Origin: Jejuia sp049889775
Lineage (GTDB): Bacteria > Bacteroidota > Bacteroidia > Flavobacteriales > Flavobacteriaceae
Direction of reading: 5' to 3'
DNA length: 64,000 nucleotides
Assembly: GCA_049889775.1 (NCBI GenBank)
Contig: JBMHCT010000030.1
Span: forward strand, 65,295 to 129,294
A program made the translations under genes and the position numbers. Position 1 is the stretch's first letter; each line of letters starts with the position of its first letter. A model generated the notes under the pieces. The model saw nothing but the letters and a program-made list of their open reading frames with translations. It did not search any database and was not told the origin of the DNA. This document shows positions 49,441 to 57,930 of the stretch, piece after piece.

Positions 49441-50205
49441 ATGAAAATTTTAATTTTAGAAGACGAAATACCAGCTTATAAAAAATTGCAAACCTTTGTA
49501 AACGAATATTTTGATACAGAGGTAGCGCATGATTGGGCAAGATCCAACAAAGACGGAAAAGCATATCTACAGAAAAATCAGTATGATTTTATACTATCAG
49601 ACATTCAATTGTTAGACGGTATTTCATTCGATTTGTATAATGAAATTGAAATAACATCACCAATCATATTTTGTTCTGCCCACGACGAGTATTTGTTTCA
49701 AGCCTTTAACACCAACGGTATTGCTTATATTTTAAAACCCTACACTAAATTAGATTTCAAAAAAGCCATTGAAAAGTACCAAGCCTTATTTCAACAAGGC
49801 GATTACAATACGCTTAATAAACAAACCATTACCGAATTAAAATCTGCTTTAAAAGAAGAACACACCAATTATAAAAAGCGTTTTGTAATAAAAAAAGCCA
49901 AGGGTATTCAGCTGTTAAATGTTTCAGATATCAACCTCATTGAGGCCTCTGGAGATTTTTGCATTGCTACAGACAGCGAGGGAAAACGCCACACCATTTC
50001 GCACAACCTAGGTACCATTCATCAACAGTTACAACCCACTAAATTTTTTAAAATTAACCGCAGCGAAATTATAAACATTGATTATATCGAAAATATCGAA
50101 AGCCATTTCAAAAACAGGTTACTCATAAAAATGAGCAATATAAAAGACAAAGTAATGACCAGTTCTTCAACAACGGCCGACTTTAGAAAGTGGTTAGAAC
50201 AATAA
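49441..50205 (+). CDS. LytTR family response regulator
   Basis: 254 residues from ATG 49441 (an upstream in-frame TTG at 49432 is less likely). The receiver domain has LILEDEIPAYKKL (acidic pocket), the phospho-acceptor Asp in YDFILSDIQLLDG, and a final Lys in ILKPY. The LytTR DNA-binding domain follows, with RFVIKKAKGIQLLNVSDINLIEASGDFCIATDSEGKRHTISHNLGTI and FFKINRSEIINIDYIE. It probably regulates the outer-membrane gene of its own operon. Confidence 0.94.
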   Translation: MKILILEDEIPAYKKLQTFVNEYFDTEVAHDWARSNKDGKAYLQKNQYDFILSDIQLLDGISFDLYNEIEITSPIIFCSAHDEYLFQAFNTNGIAYILKPYTKLDFKKAIEKYQALFQQGDYNTLNKQTITELKSALKEEHTNYKKRFVIKKAKGIQLLNVSDINLIEASGDFCIATDSEGKRHTISHNLGTIHQQLQPTKFFKINRSEIINIDYIENIESHFKNRLLIKMSNIKDKVMTSSSTTADFRKWLEQ

Positions 50206-50231
50206 TTTTTTGAGCGTTACCCACAAGGGGT

Positions 50232-50360
50232 CGGGCTTTCCGTTATATCTTTTTGCGAAGTGTCCCGAGCTTGTTTTAAGAACTCTTCCGTTTTTGATAA
50301 TTCGTTTTTACTTTAAAAACCAATCATTCAAGATTCGCAAAAAGGATGCCACTGCAATCC
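50232..50360 (-). repeat. Interspersed flavobacterial repeat, copy A (inverted with respect to copy B)
   Basis: A 129-base unit 30 bases past the lepA stop, read on the minus strand. It begins GGATTGCAGTGGCATCC followed by TTTTTGCG, and ends AAAAAGATATAACGGAAAGCCCG. The same two end modules, 130 bases apart, occur at 55470-55599 on the plus strand. The first module folds (GGAT/ATCC) and is followed by T residues. The middle differs between copies. Role unknown; see the findings. Confidence 0.75.
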
Positions 50361-50389
50361 CTAACGCATCATCAGCCAAGGTAAGCAGT

Positions 50390-52186
50390 TTAATCATTCA
50401 ACTTCAACACCGCCATAAACGCCTGCTGAGGTATTTCTACATTACCAACTTGTCGCATACGCTTTTTACCCTTTTTCTGTTTTTCTAACAGTTTACGTTT
50501 ACGCGAAATATCACCACCATAACATTTTGCAGTAACGTCCTTACGAAGTGCTTTCACCGTTTCACGAGAAATAATTTTAGCACCAATAGCTGCTTGAATA
50601 GGTATATCAAATTGTTGACGCGGAATTAATTCTTTTAATTTCTCACACATCTTTTTACCAATAGTTTGGGCGTTGTCTGCGTGAATTAAAGCAGAAAGCG
50701 CATCAACAGGTTGAGCATTCAATAAAATATCTAAACGCACTAATTTTGATTGTTTCATACCAATAGGATGGTAATCAAAAGACGCGTAACCTTTAGAAAC
50801 AGTTTTTAATCTATCGTAAAAATCAAAAACGATTTCAGCTAACGGCATTTCAAAAATTAATTCAACACGTTCGGTAGTTAAATAGGTTTGATTGGTAATA
50901 ATACCTCGTTTTTCGATACACAACGACATTACATTACCCACAAAATCAGATTTTGTAATAATCGTAGCCTTAATATATGGTTCCTCAACACGATTTAAGG
51001 TTGAAGGTTCTGGTAAATCAGACGGATTATTTACTATGATGATCTCATCAGGAGCTTTATTGGTATAGGCATGATACGATACGTTTGGAACCGTGGTAAT
51101 TACCGTCATATCAAACTCACGTTCTAATCGCTCTTGAATAATTTCCATGTGAAGCATTCCCAAGAATCCACAACGGAAACCAAAACCTAATGCCGCCGAA
51201 CTTTCTGGTTGAAATACCAAAGACGCATCATTCAATTGTAATTTCTCCATAGAAGCACGCAAGTCTTCATAATCTTCGGTATCAACGGGATAAATACCTG
51301 CAAATACCATAGGCTTTACATCCTCAAAACCTTCAACCACATTCTGAGTAGGTTTTGTAAAGTCAGTAATCGTATCACCAACTTTAACCTCTTTAGCTGT
51401 TTTTATACCTGTAATTAAGTACCCAACATCACCGGCTTTTACGGTTTGTTTTGCAACTTGATTCAACTTTAAAGTCCCAATTTCATCCGCATAATAGTCT
51501 TTATCGGTCGCCACAAATTTTATATGTTGGCCTTTTCTAATTTCACCGTTGAACACCCTAAAATAAGTTTCAATACCACGGAATGTGTTGTATACAGAAT
51601 CAAAAATTAAGGCTTGCAACGGTGCTTTAGGGTCGCCTTCAGGGGCAGGTACTCGCTCAATAATAGCAGCTAAAATATTATCAACTCCAAAACCTGTTTT
51701 TCCACTGGCGTGAATTACTTCTTCAGGGTCACAGCCTAACAAATCCACGATATCATCGGTAACCTCTTCAGGGTTGGCACTTGGTAAATCAACCTTATTT
51801 AACACAGGAATAATTTCTAAATCATTCTCCAATGCCAAATACAGGTTAGAAATAGTTTGTGCTTGTATACTTTGTGCTGCATCAACAATCAACAGCGCAC
51901 CTTCACAGGCAGCAATAGAACGAGACACTTCATAAGAGAAATCTACGTGACCAGGAGTATCAATTAGATTAAGAACATACTTTTCTCCTTCATACTCATA
52001 ATCCATTTGGATGGCGTGACTTTTTATGGTGATCCCACGTTCACGCTCCAAATCCATATTATCCAGTAATTGATCTTGCTTTTCTCTAGCAGTTACCGAA
52101 CCAGTATAATCCAACAAACGGTCTGCAAGTGTACTCTTACCATGATCAATATGCGCAATAATGCAAAAATTCCTGATGTTCTTCAT
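50390..52186 (-). CDS. lepA: Elongation factor 4 (LepA)
   Basis: 598 residues. The GTPase domain has the P-loop AHIDHGKSTLADRLL, the DTPGHVDFSYEVSRSIAACEGALLIVDAAQ switch region and NKVD. It also has the LepA-specific domain GGDISRKRKLLEKQKKGKKRMRQ at the C-terminus and the SALGFGFRCGFLGMLHMEI signature. It back-translocates or rescues stalled ribosomes. A repeat element lies just after its stop. Confidence 0.97.
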   Translation of the reverse strand: MKNIRNFCIIAHIDHGKSTLADRLLDYTGSVTAREKQDQLLDNMDLERERGITIKSHAIQMDYEYEGEKYVLNLIDTPGHVDFSYEVSRSIAACEGALLIVDAAQSIQAQTISNLYLALENDLEIIPVLNKVDLPSANPEEVTDDIVDLLGCDPEEVIHASGKTGFGVDNILAAIIERVPAPEGDPKAPLQALIFDSVYNTFRGIETYFRVFNGEIRKGQHIKFVATDKDYYADEIGTLKLNQVAKQTVKAGDVGYLITGIKTAKEVKVGDTITDFTKPTQNVVEGFEDVKPMVFAGIYPVDTEDYEDLRASMEKLQLNDASLVFQPESSAALGFGFRCGFLGMLHMEIIQERLEREFDMTVITTVPNVSYHAYTNKAPDEIIIVNNPSDLPEPSTLNRVEEPYIKATIITKSDFVGNVMSLCIEKRGIITNQTYLTTERVELIFEMPLAEIVFDFYDRLKTVSKGYASFDYHPIGMKQSKLVRLDILLNAQPVDALSALIHADNAQTIGKKMCEKLKELIPRQQFDIPIQAAIGAKIISRETVKALRKDVTAKCYGGDISRKRKLLEKQKKGKKRMRQVGNVEIPQQAFMAVLKLND

Positions 52187-52303
52187 AAAGTAGTCTAACC
52201 CTTGAATATAGGGTGCAAATATAGCTGTTTTTTCGGTGAGAGTGAGGCGAAATCACACAGCAAAAATTTCTTCATTATTTTTGAATAGAAGCACACATAA
52301 TCT

Positions 52304-52690
52304 ATGGCAATCACTAAATCAGGAATCGTCACCAAAATACATTTAATCATTTCGGTTCTAATTGTTGTGCCAGTAGCTTTTTTATACGGCTTCAATCCAA
52401 GTACAGAATTCGATATTCATTTGGACACTATTGACGAACTCAACGTATTCAAAGCCATCATGGGCTTGTATTTAGGGTTTTCTACGCTATGGATTTTAGG
52501 GATTTTTAAAAAGAATTACTTAAAACTAGCTTTGGTAAGTAACATGGCTTTTATGTTAGGTTTGGGCTTTGGGAGATTGTTAAGTTTAGCACTTGACGGT
52601 ACACCAACATTCGCCTATGTTTTTGGAACCGTCGGCGAATTGATATTAGGGTTTTATGGCGTTTGGTTGATGGGAAGATTTAAAAACTAA
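52304..52690 (+). CDS. DUF4345 family membrane protein
   Basis: 128 residues with four membrane helices (IHLIISVLIVVPVAFLYGF; LYLGFSTLWILGIF; LVSNMAFMLGLGFGRLLSLALDG; FGTVGELILGFYGVWL). The R-x-x-S segment after helix 3 and the final GxxGE helix match DUF4345. Function unknown. The start at 52304 is 118 bases from the divergent lepA start. Confidence 0.82.
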   Translation: MAITKSGIVTKIHLIISVLIVVPVAFLYGFNPSTEFDIHLDTIDELNVFKAIMGLYLGFSTLWILGIFKKNYLKLALVSNMAFMLGLGFGRLLSLALDGTPTFAYVFGTVGELILGFYGVWLMGRFKN

Positions 52691-52723
52691 AAGTTTAGCT
52701 GTCAAATAGATAAATTTTTAAAT

Positions 52724-52731
52724 TAACTTTG
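52724..52731 (+). promoter_or_regulatory. -7 promoter box (TAACTTTG) upstream of the T9SS protein gene
   Basis: TAACTTTG matches TAnnTTTG exactly and lies 22 bases before the ATG at 52754. No TTG at the expected distance is obvious, so the -33 element is weak. Confidence 0.5.
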
Positions 52732-52753
52732 TACGTTCTGATCCGAAATTACA

Positions 52754-53881
52754 ATGAAACAACACCTAGCTTTTTCACTCTTCTTTTTTAGTGTCTTATA
52801 TAGCAATGCGCAAATTTCTAATGTGCAAGAAGAATTTGCATTACCAAATGGGTTAAGTGAATCTTCTGGAGCCATTTATGTTGATAAAAAATTAGTAACA
52901 CATAATGACTCCGGCGGACAAAATGAGCTTTATGAAGTCACCTTAGATACGGAAACAATTTCAAGAACCGTAACAATTTCTAATGCTACGAATGTAGATT
53001 GGGAAGATATAGCGCAGGATGATACATATATATACATTGGTGATTTTGGAAATAATAATGGTACAAGAACAGATTTAAAGATTTATAAAATCCTGAAAAG
53101 TGATTTTACATCTTCTACATCGGTAACTGCAGAAGTTATTAATTTTAGTTATGCTGATCAGTCTGATTTTACTTCTAATCCACAAAATACGGTTTGGGAT
53201 GCTGAAGCTTTAATATCATTAAATGCAAATGAATTGGTGCTAATCAGTAAAAATTGGGTAGATGGTATTTCCAGTGCTTATGTAATTTCAAAAACTCCAG
53301 GAACCTATGCTATTTCGGCACAACCTATTACTTTAAGTACAGGCGGTTTAATTACAGGAGCTACTTTTAATGAGCTTTCTAATAAGTTATTTTTATCTGG
53401 TTATACGCAAACCTTGTCTCCATTTGTTTGGGTTTGCGAGGATTTTACAGGAAGTACTATTTTTTCAGGAACAAATACGCAAACTATGTTATCCTCATTA
53501 GGCCTTGAACAGATTGAAGGCATTACACAAACTTCGGTAAATGAATATTTAATCACTTCTGAATCATTCTCTTTTATGGTGGGTAGTATACCATTTGCAG
53601 ACAATGCTAAAGTAGTTTCATTTGCTACCTCTGACACGACTTTGTCAGCACCTGAAGAAAGAGAATCAATAGTCACATTGTATCCCAATCCAGTCTCTAA
53701 TAGATTACACATACAATGCGAAAATTTATCGAACGTTGAGGTTTTTAATCTTCAATCTGCATTATTGTTTTCTGGTAACATTAAACAGGTAAATATGAAT
53801 AAATTTAGTGCTGGAATTTACTTGGTAAAAGTAAATTTTAACAATAAGATGTCTGTTATTGAGCGAGTTGTAAAGCGCTAA
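52754..53881 (+). CDS. Secreted protein with T9SS type A C-terminal sorting domain
   Basis: 375 residues. Signal peptide LAFSLFFFSVLYSNAQ. Residues about 25-285 are repeated beta strands of an unrecognised, possibly propeller-like domain (NATNVDWEDIAQDDTYIYIGDFGNNNGTRTDLKIYKI). The C-terminal type A sorting signal reads TLYPNPVSNRLHIQ...VEVFNLQSALLFSG...FSAGIYLVKVNF...RVVKR. It would leave the cell by the type IX system. Substrate or function unknown. Confidence 0.85.
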   Translation: MKQHLAFSLFFFSVLYSNAQISNVQEEFALPNGLSESSGAIYVDKKLVTHNDSGGQNELYEVTLDTETISRTVTISNATNVDWEDIAQDDTYIYIGDFGNNNGTRTDLKIYKILKSDFTSSTSVTAEVINFSYADQSDFTSNPQNTVWDAEALISLNANELVLISKNWVDGISSAYVISKTPGTYAISAQPITLSTGGLITGATFNELSNKLFLSGYTQTLSPFVWVCEDFTGSTIFSGTNTQTMLSSLGLEQIEGITQTSVNEYLITSESFSFMVGSIPFADNAKVVSFATSDTTLSAPEERESIVTLYPNPVSNRLHIQCENLSNVEVFNLQSALLFSGNIKQVNMNKFSAGIYLVKVNFNNKMSVIERVVKR

Positions 53882-53917
53882 AACTACCTTAGATTTCTGA
53901 ACAATAGTATTATTTCT

Positions 53918-53925
53918 TAGTTTTG
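53918..53925 (+). promoter_or_regulatory. -7 promoter box (TAGTTTTG) upstream of dusB
   Basis: TAGTTTTG fits TAnnTTTG and ends 16 bases before the TTG start codon of dusB. This short distance agrees with initiation at that TTG. Confidence 0.45.
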
Positions 53926-53941
53926 CCCAAAAATTCAATCC

Positions 53942-54940
53942 TTGGTAAAAATTGATAACATAGAATTAGGCGAATTTCCATTGCTTCTAGCGCCAATGGA
54001 AGATGTGAGCGATCCACCTTTTCGTGCCTTGTGCAAAGAGCAAGGTGCCGATGTGGTGTATACTGAATTTGTGTCTAGCGAGGGTTTAATTCGTAACGCT
54101 GCTAAAAGCGTTATGAAGTTGGATATTTATGAAAAGGAAAGACCAGTTGGGATTCAAATTTTTGGAGCCAATTTAGATAGCATGTTGCAAACCATAGATA
54201 TTGTAGAAAGATCGAAGCCAGATATTATAGATATTAATTTTGGTTGTCCTGTAAAAAAAGTGGTGAGTAAAGGAGCAGGTGCGGGTATTTTAAAGGACGT
54301 TTGCTTAATGGAAAAGCTAACTGCAGAAATGGTAAAGCGAACCAATCTGCCCGTTACTGTAAAAACCCGTTTAGGTTGGGATCATGACTCTATAAAAATT
54401 GTTGAGGTAGCAGAACGCTTACAAGATGTGGGTATAAAGTCTATTGCCATCCACGGACGTACGCGTGCACAGATGTATAAAGGTAATGCAGATTGGAAGC
54501 CTATTGCAGCTGTAAAGAATAATCCGAGAATGCATATTCCTGTATTTGGGAATGGTGATGTGGATACACCTGAACGTGCTGTAGAAATGCGAGATAGTTA
54601 CGGGTTGGACGGAGCAATGATTGGTCGTGCGAGTATTGGAAACCCCTGGTTTTTTAAGCAAGTAAAACACTACTTTAAAACAGGAGAGCATTTAGCGCCA
54701 ATTTCTTTAGAAGAACGGGTGGAAGCGGCACGTCGTCATTTGCAAATGTCTATAGATTGGAAAGGCGAGAAGTTAGGCGTTTTTGAAACCCGTCGCCATT
54801 ATACAAATTACTTTAAAGGGATTCCACATTTTAAAGACTACCGCATGAAAATGGTCACTAGCGATCATTCCGAAGACGTATTTGCAGCCTTTGATGAGGT
54901 GCTAGAGAAGTTTGCGGGGTATGAGTTTTCGGCCCCCTAA
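53942..54940 (+). CDS. dusB: tRNA-dihydrouridine synthase
   Basis: 332 residues starting with TTG at 53942; there is no ATG upstream before an in-frame stop, and the next Met would lose the FMN-binding PLLLAPMEDVSDPPFR segment. Dus landmarks are APMEDVSDPPFRALC, DINFGCPVKKVV (catalytic Cys), KTRLGWD, IHGRTRAQMYKG, FGNGDV and GAMIGRASIGNPW. It reduces uridine to dihydrouridine in the D loop of tRNAs with FMN and NADPH. The last codons and stop (GCCCCCTAA) lie in a repeat hairpin. Confidence 0.95.
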   Translation: MVKIDNIELGEFPLLLAPMEDVSDPPFRALCKEQGADVVYTEFVSSEGLIRNAAKSVMKLDIYEKERPVGIQIFGANLDSMLQTIDIVERSKPDIIDINFGCPVKKVVSKGAGAGILKDVCLMEKLTAEMVKRTNLPVTVKTRLGWDHDSIKIVEVAERLQDVGIKSIAIHGRTRAQMYKGNADWKPIAAVKNNPRMHIPVFGNGDVDTPERAVEMRDSYGLDGAMIGRASIGNPWFFKQVKHYFKTGEHLAPISLEERVEAARRHLQMSIDWKGEKLGVFETRRHYTNYFKGIPHFKDYRMKMVTSDHSEDVFAAFDEVLEKFAGYEFSAP

Positions 54941-54953
54941 CCCCCGAAGGGGG
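54933..54953. repeat. C-rich hairpin covering the dusB stop codon
   Basis: CCCCCTAA at 54933-54940, then CCCCCGAAGGGGG (a 5-base stem with a GAA loop). The stop TAA of dusB is inside it. Similar C/G hairpins next to stop codons are known from Bacteroidetes genomes. Confidence 0.6.
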
Positions 54954-55014
54954 AATTCTGACTCAGACGGAAACGATACTCCTATTTTAATGCTAAGGTT
55001 GAATTGTAAAACGG

Positions 55015-55138
55015 TATGTCAGTTCGAGTGATTTCGAGGGACGAGGAATTGTATCGAGAACTATTTAAAGGGCCAAAATCCTTGTTCTCGATACAAATTT
55101 TACTCATTTCAATCGTAAAATTCACTCGAACTGACATA
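55015..55138. repeat. 124-base nested palindrome (MITE-like)
   Basis: Outer arms TATGTCAGTTCGAGTG and CACTCGAACTGACATA (16 bases, perfect) enclose inner arms TTGTATCGAGAAC and GTTCTCGATACAA (13 bases, perfect; 55049-55061 and 55084-55096). The whole can form a long cruciform or RNA hairpin. No ORF in it. It lies between dusB and the SelW/T-like gene. Its build resembles non-autonomous repeats of Flavobacteriia. Confidence 0.8.
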
Positions 55139-55167
55139 TGAAACTTTTGTAATTTTCAAACTAAAAA

Positions 55168-55449
55168 ATGAAAAACCAAATCAAAATAGTTTACTGCACA
55201 CAATGCCGATGGTTGTTACGAGCTACATGGATGTCTCAAGAATTATTGACGACATTTAGCGATGAGATTGATGAGCTAACATTAGTTCCTGGAACAGCAG
55301 GTATTTTTGAAGTTTATGCGAATAACCAAAGAATTTGGTCGCGAAAGGATATGAATGGCTTTCCAGAAATCACAACGTTAAAGCAATTGGTTAGAGATGC
55401 TATTGCACCAGATAAAAGTTTGAGGCATATTGACAGGAAAAAGACGTAG
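55168..55449 (+). CDS. SelW/SelT/SelH (Rdx) family thioredoxin-like protein
   Basis: 93 residues. The redox motif is a CxxC in IVYCTQCRWLLRATWMSQELL, in which Cys replaces the selenocysteine of animal relatives. Then comes VPGTAGIFEVYANNQRIWSRKDMNGFPE with the usual family ending LKQLVRD. Likely a small cytoplasmic thiol oxidoreductase; partner unknown. It is flanked on both sides by repeats. Confidence 0.88.
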   Translation: MKNQIKIVYCTQCRWLLRATWMSQELLTTFSDEIDELTLVPGTAGIFEVYANNQRIWSRKDMNGFPEITTLKQLVRDAIAPDKSLRHIDRKKT

Positions 55450-55469
55450 GCAAGTACATCCAGCGAGAA

Positions 55470-55599
55470 GGATTGCAGCGGCATCCTTTTTGCGGAGCTT
55501 TAATGACGAGGATTTTAATTGATGCTGGAATTGAGTAAAATGAATGAGATCCCGAAACGAGTTTGGAACGCTTCGCGAAAAGATATAGCGGAAAGCCTG
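55470..55599 (+). repeat. Interspersed flavobacterial repeat, copy B
   Basis: 130 bases that begin GGATTGCAGCGGCATCC followed by TTTTTGCG, and end GAAAAGATATAGCGGAAAGCCTG; these match the ends of copy A at 50232-50360 in the opposite orientation. It starts 21 bases past the stop of the SelW-like gene. The middle part is unlike copy A. A third, degenerate repeat word (GAAACAAGTTCAGCACGGG, then AAGTTCAGCATGAC) follows at about 55652-55687. Confidence 0.75.
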
Positions 55600-55600
55600 T

Positions 55601-55623
55601 TTGCCATTTCTAAAAAATGGCAA
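55601..55623. repeat. Hairpin after repeat copy B
   Basis: TTGCCATTT and AAATGGCAA form a perfect 9-base stem with a 5-base loop (CTAAA). No T run follows on either strand, so it need not be a terminator. Confidence 0.6.
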
Positions 55624-55687
55624 CTCGCCCTGAAAAGAGATACCGAAATACTGAAACAAGTTCAGCACGGGCAAGTTCAGCATGACA

Positions 55688-56899
55688 TTACATAGAGGTT
55701 ACTAAGTTTTTAGTTACTCTTGTTGCACTGATTTTTGATGAAATAATACCTAAAACGGAAATAGTAAGGAAAACCAAAATGAAGTTTTCTAACTTAAGGC
55801 TAACAGGGTATGCAAGTGATGGTGTAATAGGAACAAGACCAAAAGTTTGTTGTACCAAAACAACAAGAAAACCTAAAAACAACCCCACAATGCAACCTAT
55901 AAGTGTTATGGCGGAGCCTTGTAAAAAGAAGATTTGACGCATGTTTTTGATAGGTACACCGAGATTGAAAAGGGTGTTGAGTGATGGTTTCTTCTCTAAA
56001 ATCATCATTATAATAGAGCCAATAACATTAAAGATAAGGAGTGCAGAAACGAGAGTGAGTAGCAGGTAAATTAATAGGTTTTCACTATTCAACATTTTGT
56101 AAAGGGCATCGTTTAATTGTATACGGTTTTTAACCGAAATGTTTTCTCCTAAAATATTCTGAATTTGAGTTTTTATTGCAGTTTCATCAGTATTTGGTCT
56201 CAATTTAAATTCGATAGCAGAGATTTGATCTGGCTGATAATTTAGTAACACACGCACTAAACTTATGGACGAATATACGTAGGTGTCATTTAGCTTTTCA
56301 TTAATATCAAAAATACCCACGTTTATGGCTTTTACCTCGTTAAAATAGCTTTTAGTTGAGGTTATTTTTAACTGCCCTTTACCTGGTTTTGGTACATAAA
56401 TACTTAGTGCTTTGCCATAATCCAAAACACCAAATGATAAGTTTTGCGAAACGCCCCAGCCAGCAACTACTTGATTGGAGTTTTGTTCTAACCAATCGCC
56501 CTGAACAATTTCTGAGTCTACACCATTTACTTTGTTAAAATTACCATCTACACCTTTAATGGTAGCCAAGTAATTCTTGCCATCGGTATTAATTACTACA
56601 CGCTCCTCAATAATTTCAGAGTAAAATGCTATATCTTCAATGTTGTTAAGTTGGTTTATCTGATCAGTACTTAAAATGAATGATTTTCCAATAGTGGTTT
56701 CGGCTTTTAAATCAGGATCTACTACATTAGAAAATTGAAGCGTAAAATCTTTTAAACCGGCAAAACCAGAAAGTACAACAAATAGAGAAGCAGCACCCAA
56801 AACCACACCAACAAGTGCAATTATTGTAATGAAGTTAATAGCATTGTTAGTGCTTTTAGAGCGTAAATAACGTTTGGCTATATATAAAGAAACATTCAA
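55688..56899 (-). CDS. ABC transporter permease (FtsX/LolE-like)
   Basis: 403 residues. The N-terminus has SLYIAKRYLRSKSTNNAINFITIIALVGVVLGAASLFVVLSGFAGL, typical of LolC/E, with one membrane helix. A periplasmic domain of about 230 residues follows, then three C-terminal helices (LLIYLLLTLVSALLIFNVIGSIIMMI; IFFLQGSAITLIGCIVGLFLGFLVVLVQQTF; LENFILVFLTISVLGIISSKISATRV). The family extracts lipoproteins from the inner membrane or works in related envelope export. It directly follows rbfA with no gap; no ATPase gene is adjacent. Confidence 0.9.
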   Translation of the reverse strand: MNVSLYIAKRYLRSKSTNNAINFITIIALVGVVLGAASLFVVLSGFAGLKDFTLQFSNVVDPDLKAETTIGKSFILSTDQINQLNNIEDIAFYSEIIEERVVINTDGKNYLATIKGVDGNFNKVNGVDSEIVQGDWLEQNSNQVVAGWGVSQNLSFGVLDYGKALSIYVPKPGKGQLKITSTKSYFNEVKAINVGIFDINEKLNDTYVYSSISLVRVLLNYQPDQISAIEFKLRPNTDETAIKTQIQNILGENISVKNRIQLNDALYKMLNSENLLIYLLLTLVSALLIFNVIGSIIMMILEKKPSLNTLFNLGVPIKNMRQIFFLQGSAITLIGCIVGLFLGFLVVLVQQTFGLVPITPSLAYPVSLKLENFILVFLTISVLGIISSKISATRVTKNLVTSM

Positions 56900-57295
56900 T
56901 TAAGACTTTTTTCTTTTATCTAATAAATCTGGATTTTCAATAGGGTTATCTGTCCCTTTTAAAGACTGTTCAATACGATCTATATATTCTAAAGAATCAT
57001 CAATAAAAAATTCAAGATTAGGCATGCGTCGCAATTGATTTTTGGTGCGTTGTGCTAATTCATGGCGTATTAAAGGCGTATTGCTTCGTATACCTTGAAG
57101 CAACTCTTTAGACTTATCATTCGGGAAGATACTTAAGTACACTTTTGCAATAGACAAATCAACCGTAACTTTTACTTTGGAAACAGATATTATAATTCCA
57201 TGCATACCACCTTGAGTAGCGGCACCTTGTAATACATCAACTAAATCGCGTTGTAAAACAGAACCTATTTTTTTTTGTCTTTGACTTTCTTCCAT
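56900..57295 (-). CDS. rbfA: Ribosome-binding factor A
   Basis: 131 residues. KH-type fold with ESQRQKKIGSVLQRDLVDVLQ at the N-terminus, SVSKVKVTVDLSIAKVYLSIFP, and LRRMPNLEFFIDDSLEYIDRIEQSL at the C-terminus. It matures the 5' end of 16S rRNA and the small ribosomal subunit. The stop abuts the start of the permease gene. Confidence 0.95.
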   Translation of the reverse strand: MEESQRQKKIGSVLQRDLVDVLQGAATQGGMHGIIISVSKVKVTVDLSIAKVYLSIFPNDKSKELLQGIRSNTPLIRHELAQRTKNQLRRMPNLEFFIDDSLEYIDRIEQSLKGTDNPIENPDLLDKRKKS

Positions 57296-57374
57296 GTAAG
57301 CTTAATTCATCTTAAAACGATGTATGGTACAAAAATAGTGCATATTTTGTATCTTTCTATAAAAGTAATAGTTA

Positions 57375-57791
57375 ATGAATAAAATAGAGCATATTGGTAT
57401 TGCGGTAAAAAGCTTAAAAGATTCCAATACATTATTTACCAAGCTTTTTGGAACACCTAATTATAAGATTGAAACCGTGGAGAGCGAAGGTGTAAATACT
57501 TCCTTTTTTAAAGTAGGTGATAATAAAATTGAATTATTGGAAGCTACAAAAGAAGATAGCCCGATTGCTAAATTTATTGAAAAAAAGGGAGAAGGCATTC
57601 ACCATATTGCTTTTGATGTTGATGATATTGAAGCAGAAATTATACGTTTAAAAGCAGAAGGCTTTATAGTATTGAATGAAACTCCCAAGAAAGGCGCAGA
57701 TAATAAGTTGGTGGCATTTTTGCATCCAAAATCTTCTAACGGTGTGCTAATAGAGTTGTGTCAGGAGATAAAGCAAGAAAATATCTTGTAG
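57375..57791 (+). CDS. mce: Methylmalonyl-CoA epimerase
   Basis: 138 residues, VOC fold. Metal-site segments are IEHIGIAVKSLKDS (His), GIHHIAFDVDDIE (His) and FLHPKSSNGVLIELCQ (Glu). It interconverts R- and S-methylmalonyl-CoA in propionate metabolism. The last protein gene before the integrated element; its 3' end is 62 bases upstream of the tRNA. Confidence 0.94.
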   Translation: MNKIEHIGIAVKSLKDSNTLFTKLFGTPNYKIETVESEGVNTSFFKVGDNKIELLEATKEDSPIAKFIEKKGEGIHHIAFDVDDIEAEIIRLKAEGFIVLNETPKKGADNKLVAFLHPKSSNGVLIELCQEIKQENIL

Positions 57792-57853
57792 GATTTTAAA
57801 ATATATAGTAATATTGCACACTCTTTTAGAGAGCATTGTAATTTATTGCAATA

Positions 57854-57927
57854 GGGCCTATAACTCAGTTGGTTAGAGTATCTGACTCATAATCAGAAAG
57901 TCCCTGGTTCGAGCCCAGGTGGGCCCA
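57854..57927 (+). tRNA. tRNA with CAT anticodon (Met, or Ile2 if lysidine-modified)
   Basis: 74 bases fold completely: acceptor GGGCCTA/TGGGCCC (one G-T pair), D arm ACTC/GAGT, anticodon arm TCTGA-CTCATAA-TCAGA with CAT, variable loop AAGTC, T arm CCTGG/CCAGG, and discriminator A. CCA is not encoded. CAT may read Met or, after lysidine modification, Ile; the sequence alone does not settle it, though G1-C72 favours elongator-type identity over initiator. It is the integration target of the element that follows. Confidence 0.93.
57862..57923 (+). repeat. Left attachment repeat (attL), inside the tRNA
   Basis: These 62 bases of the tRNA, from the D arm through the T arm and into the 3' acceptor strand, reappear without a mismatch at 63939-64000, the window end, in the same orientation. 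The repeat may extend further right beyond the window. The left copy belongs to a complete tRNA; the right one does not. Confidence 0.88.
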
Positions 57928-57930
57928 CTT

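Noticed and set aside
50210..50488. 92-codon frame past the LytTR gene, and a similar 101-codon minus frame at 55378-55683
   Set aside because: Both arise from the interspersed repeat (shared RKKDA.AI words) and overlap the ends of real genes.
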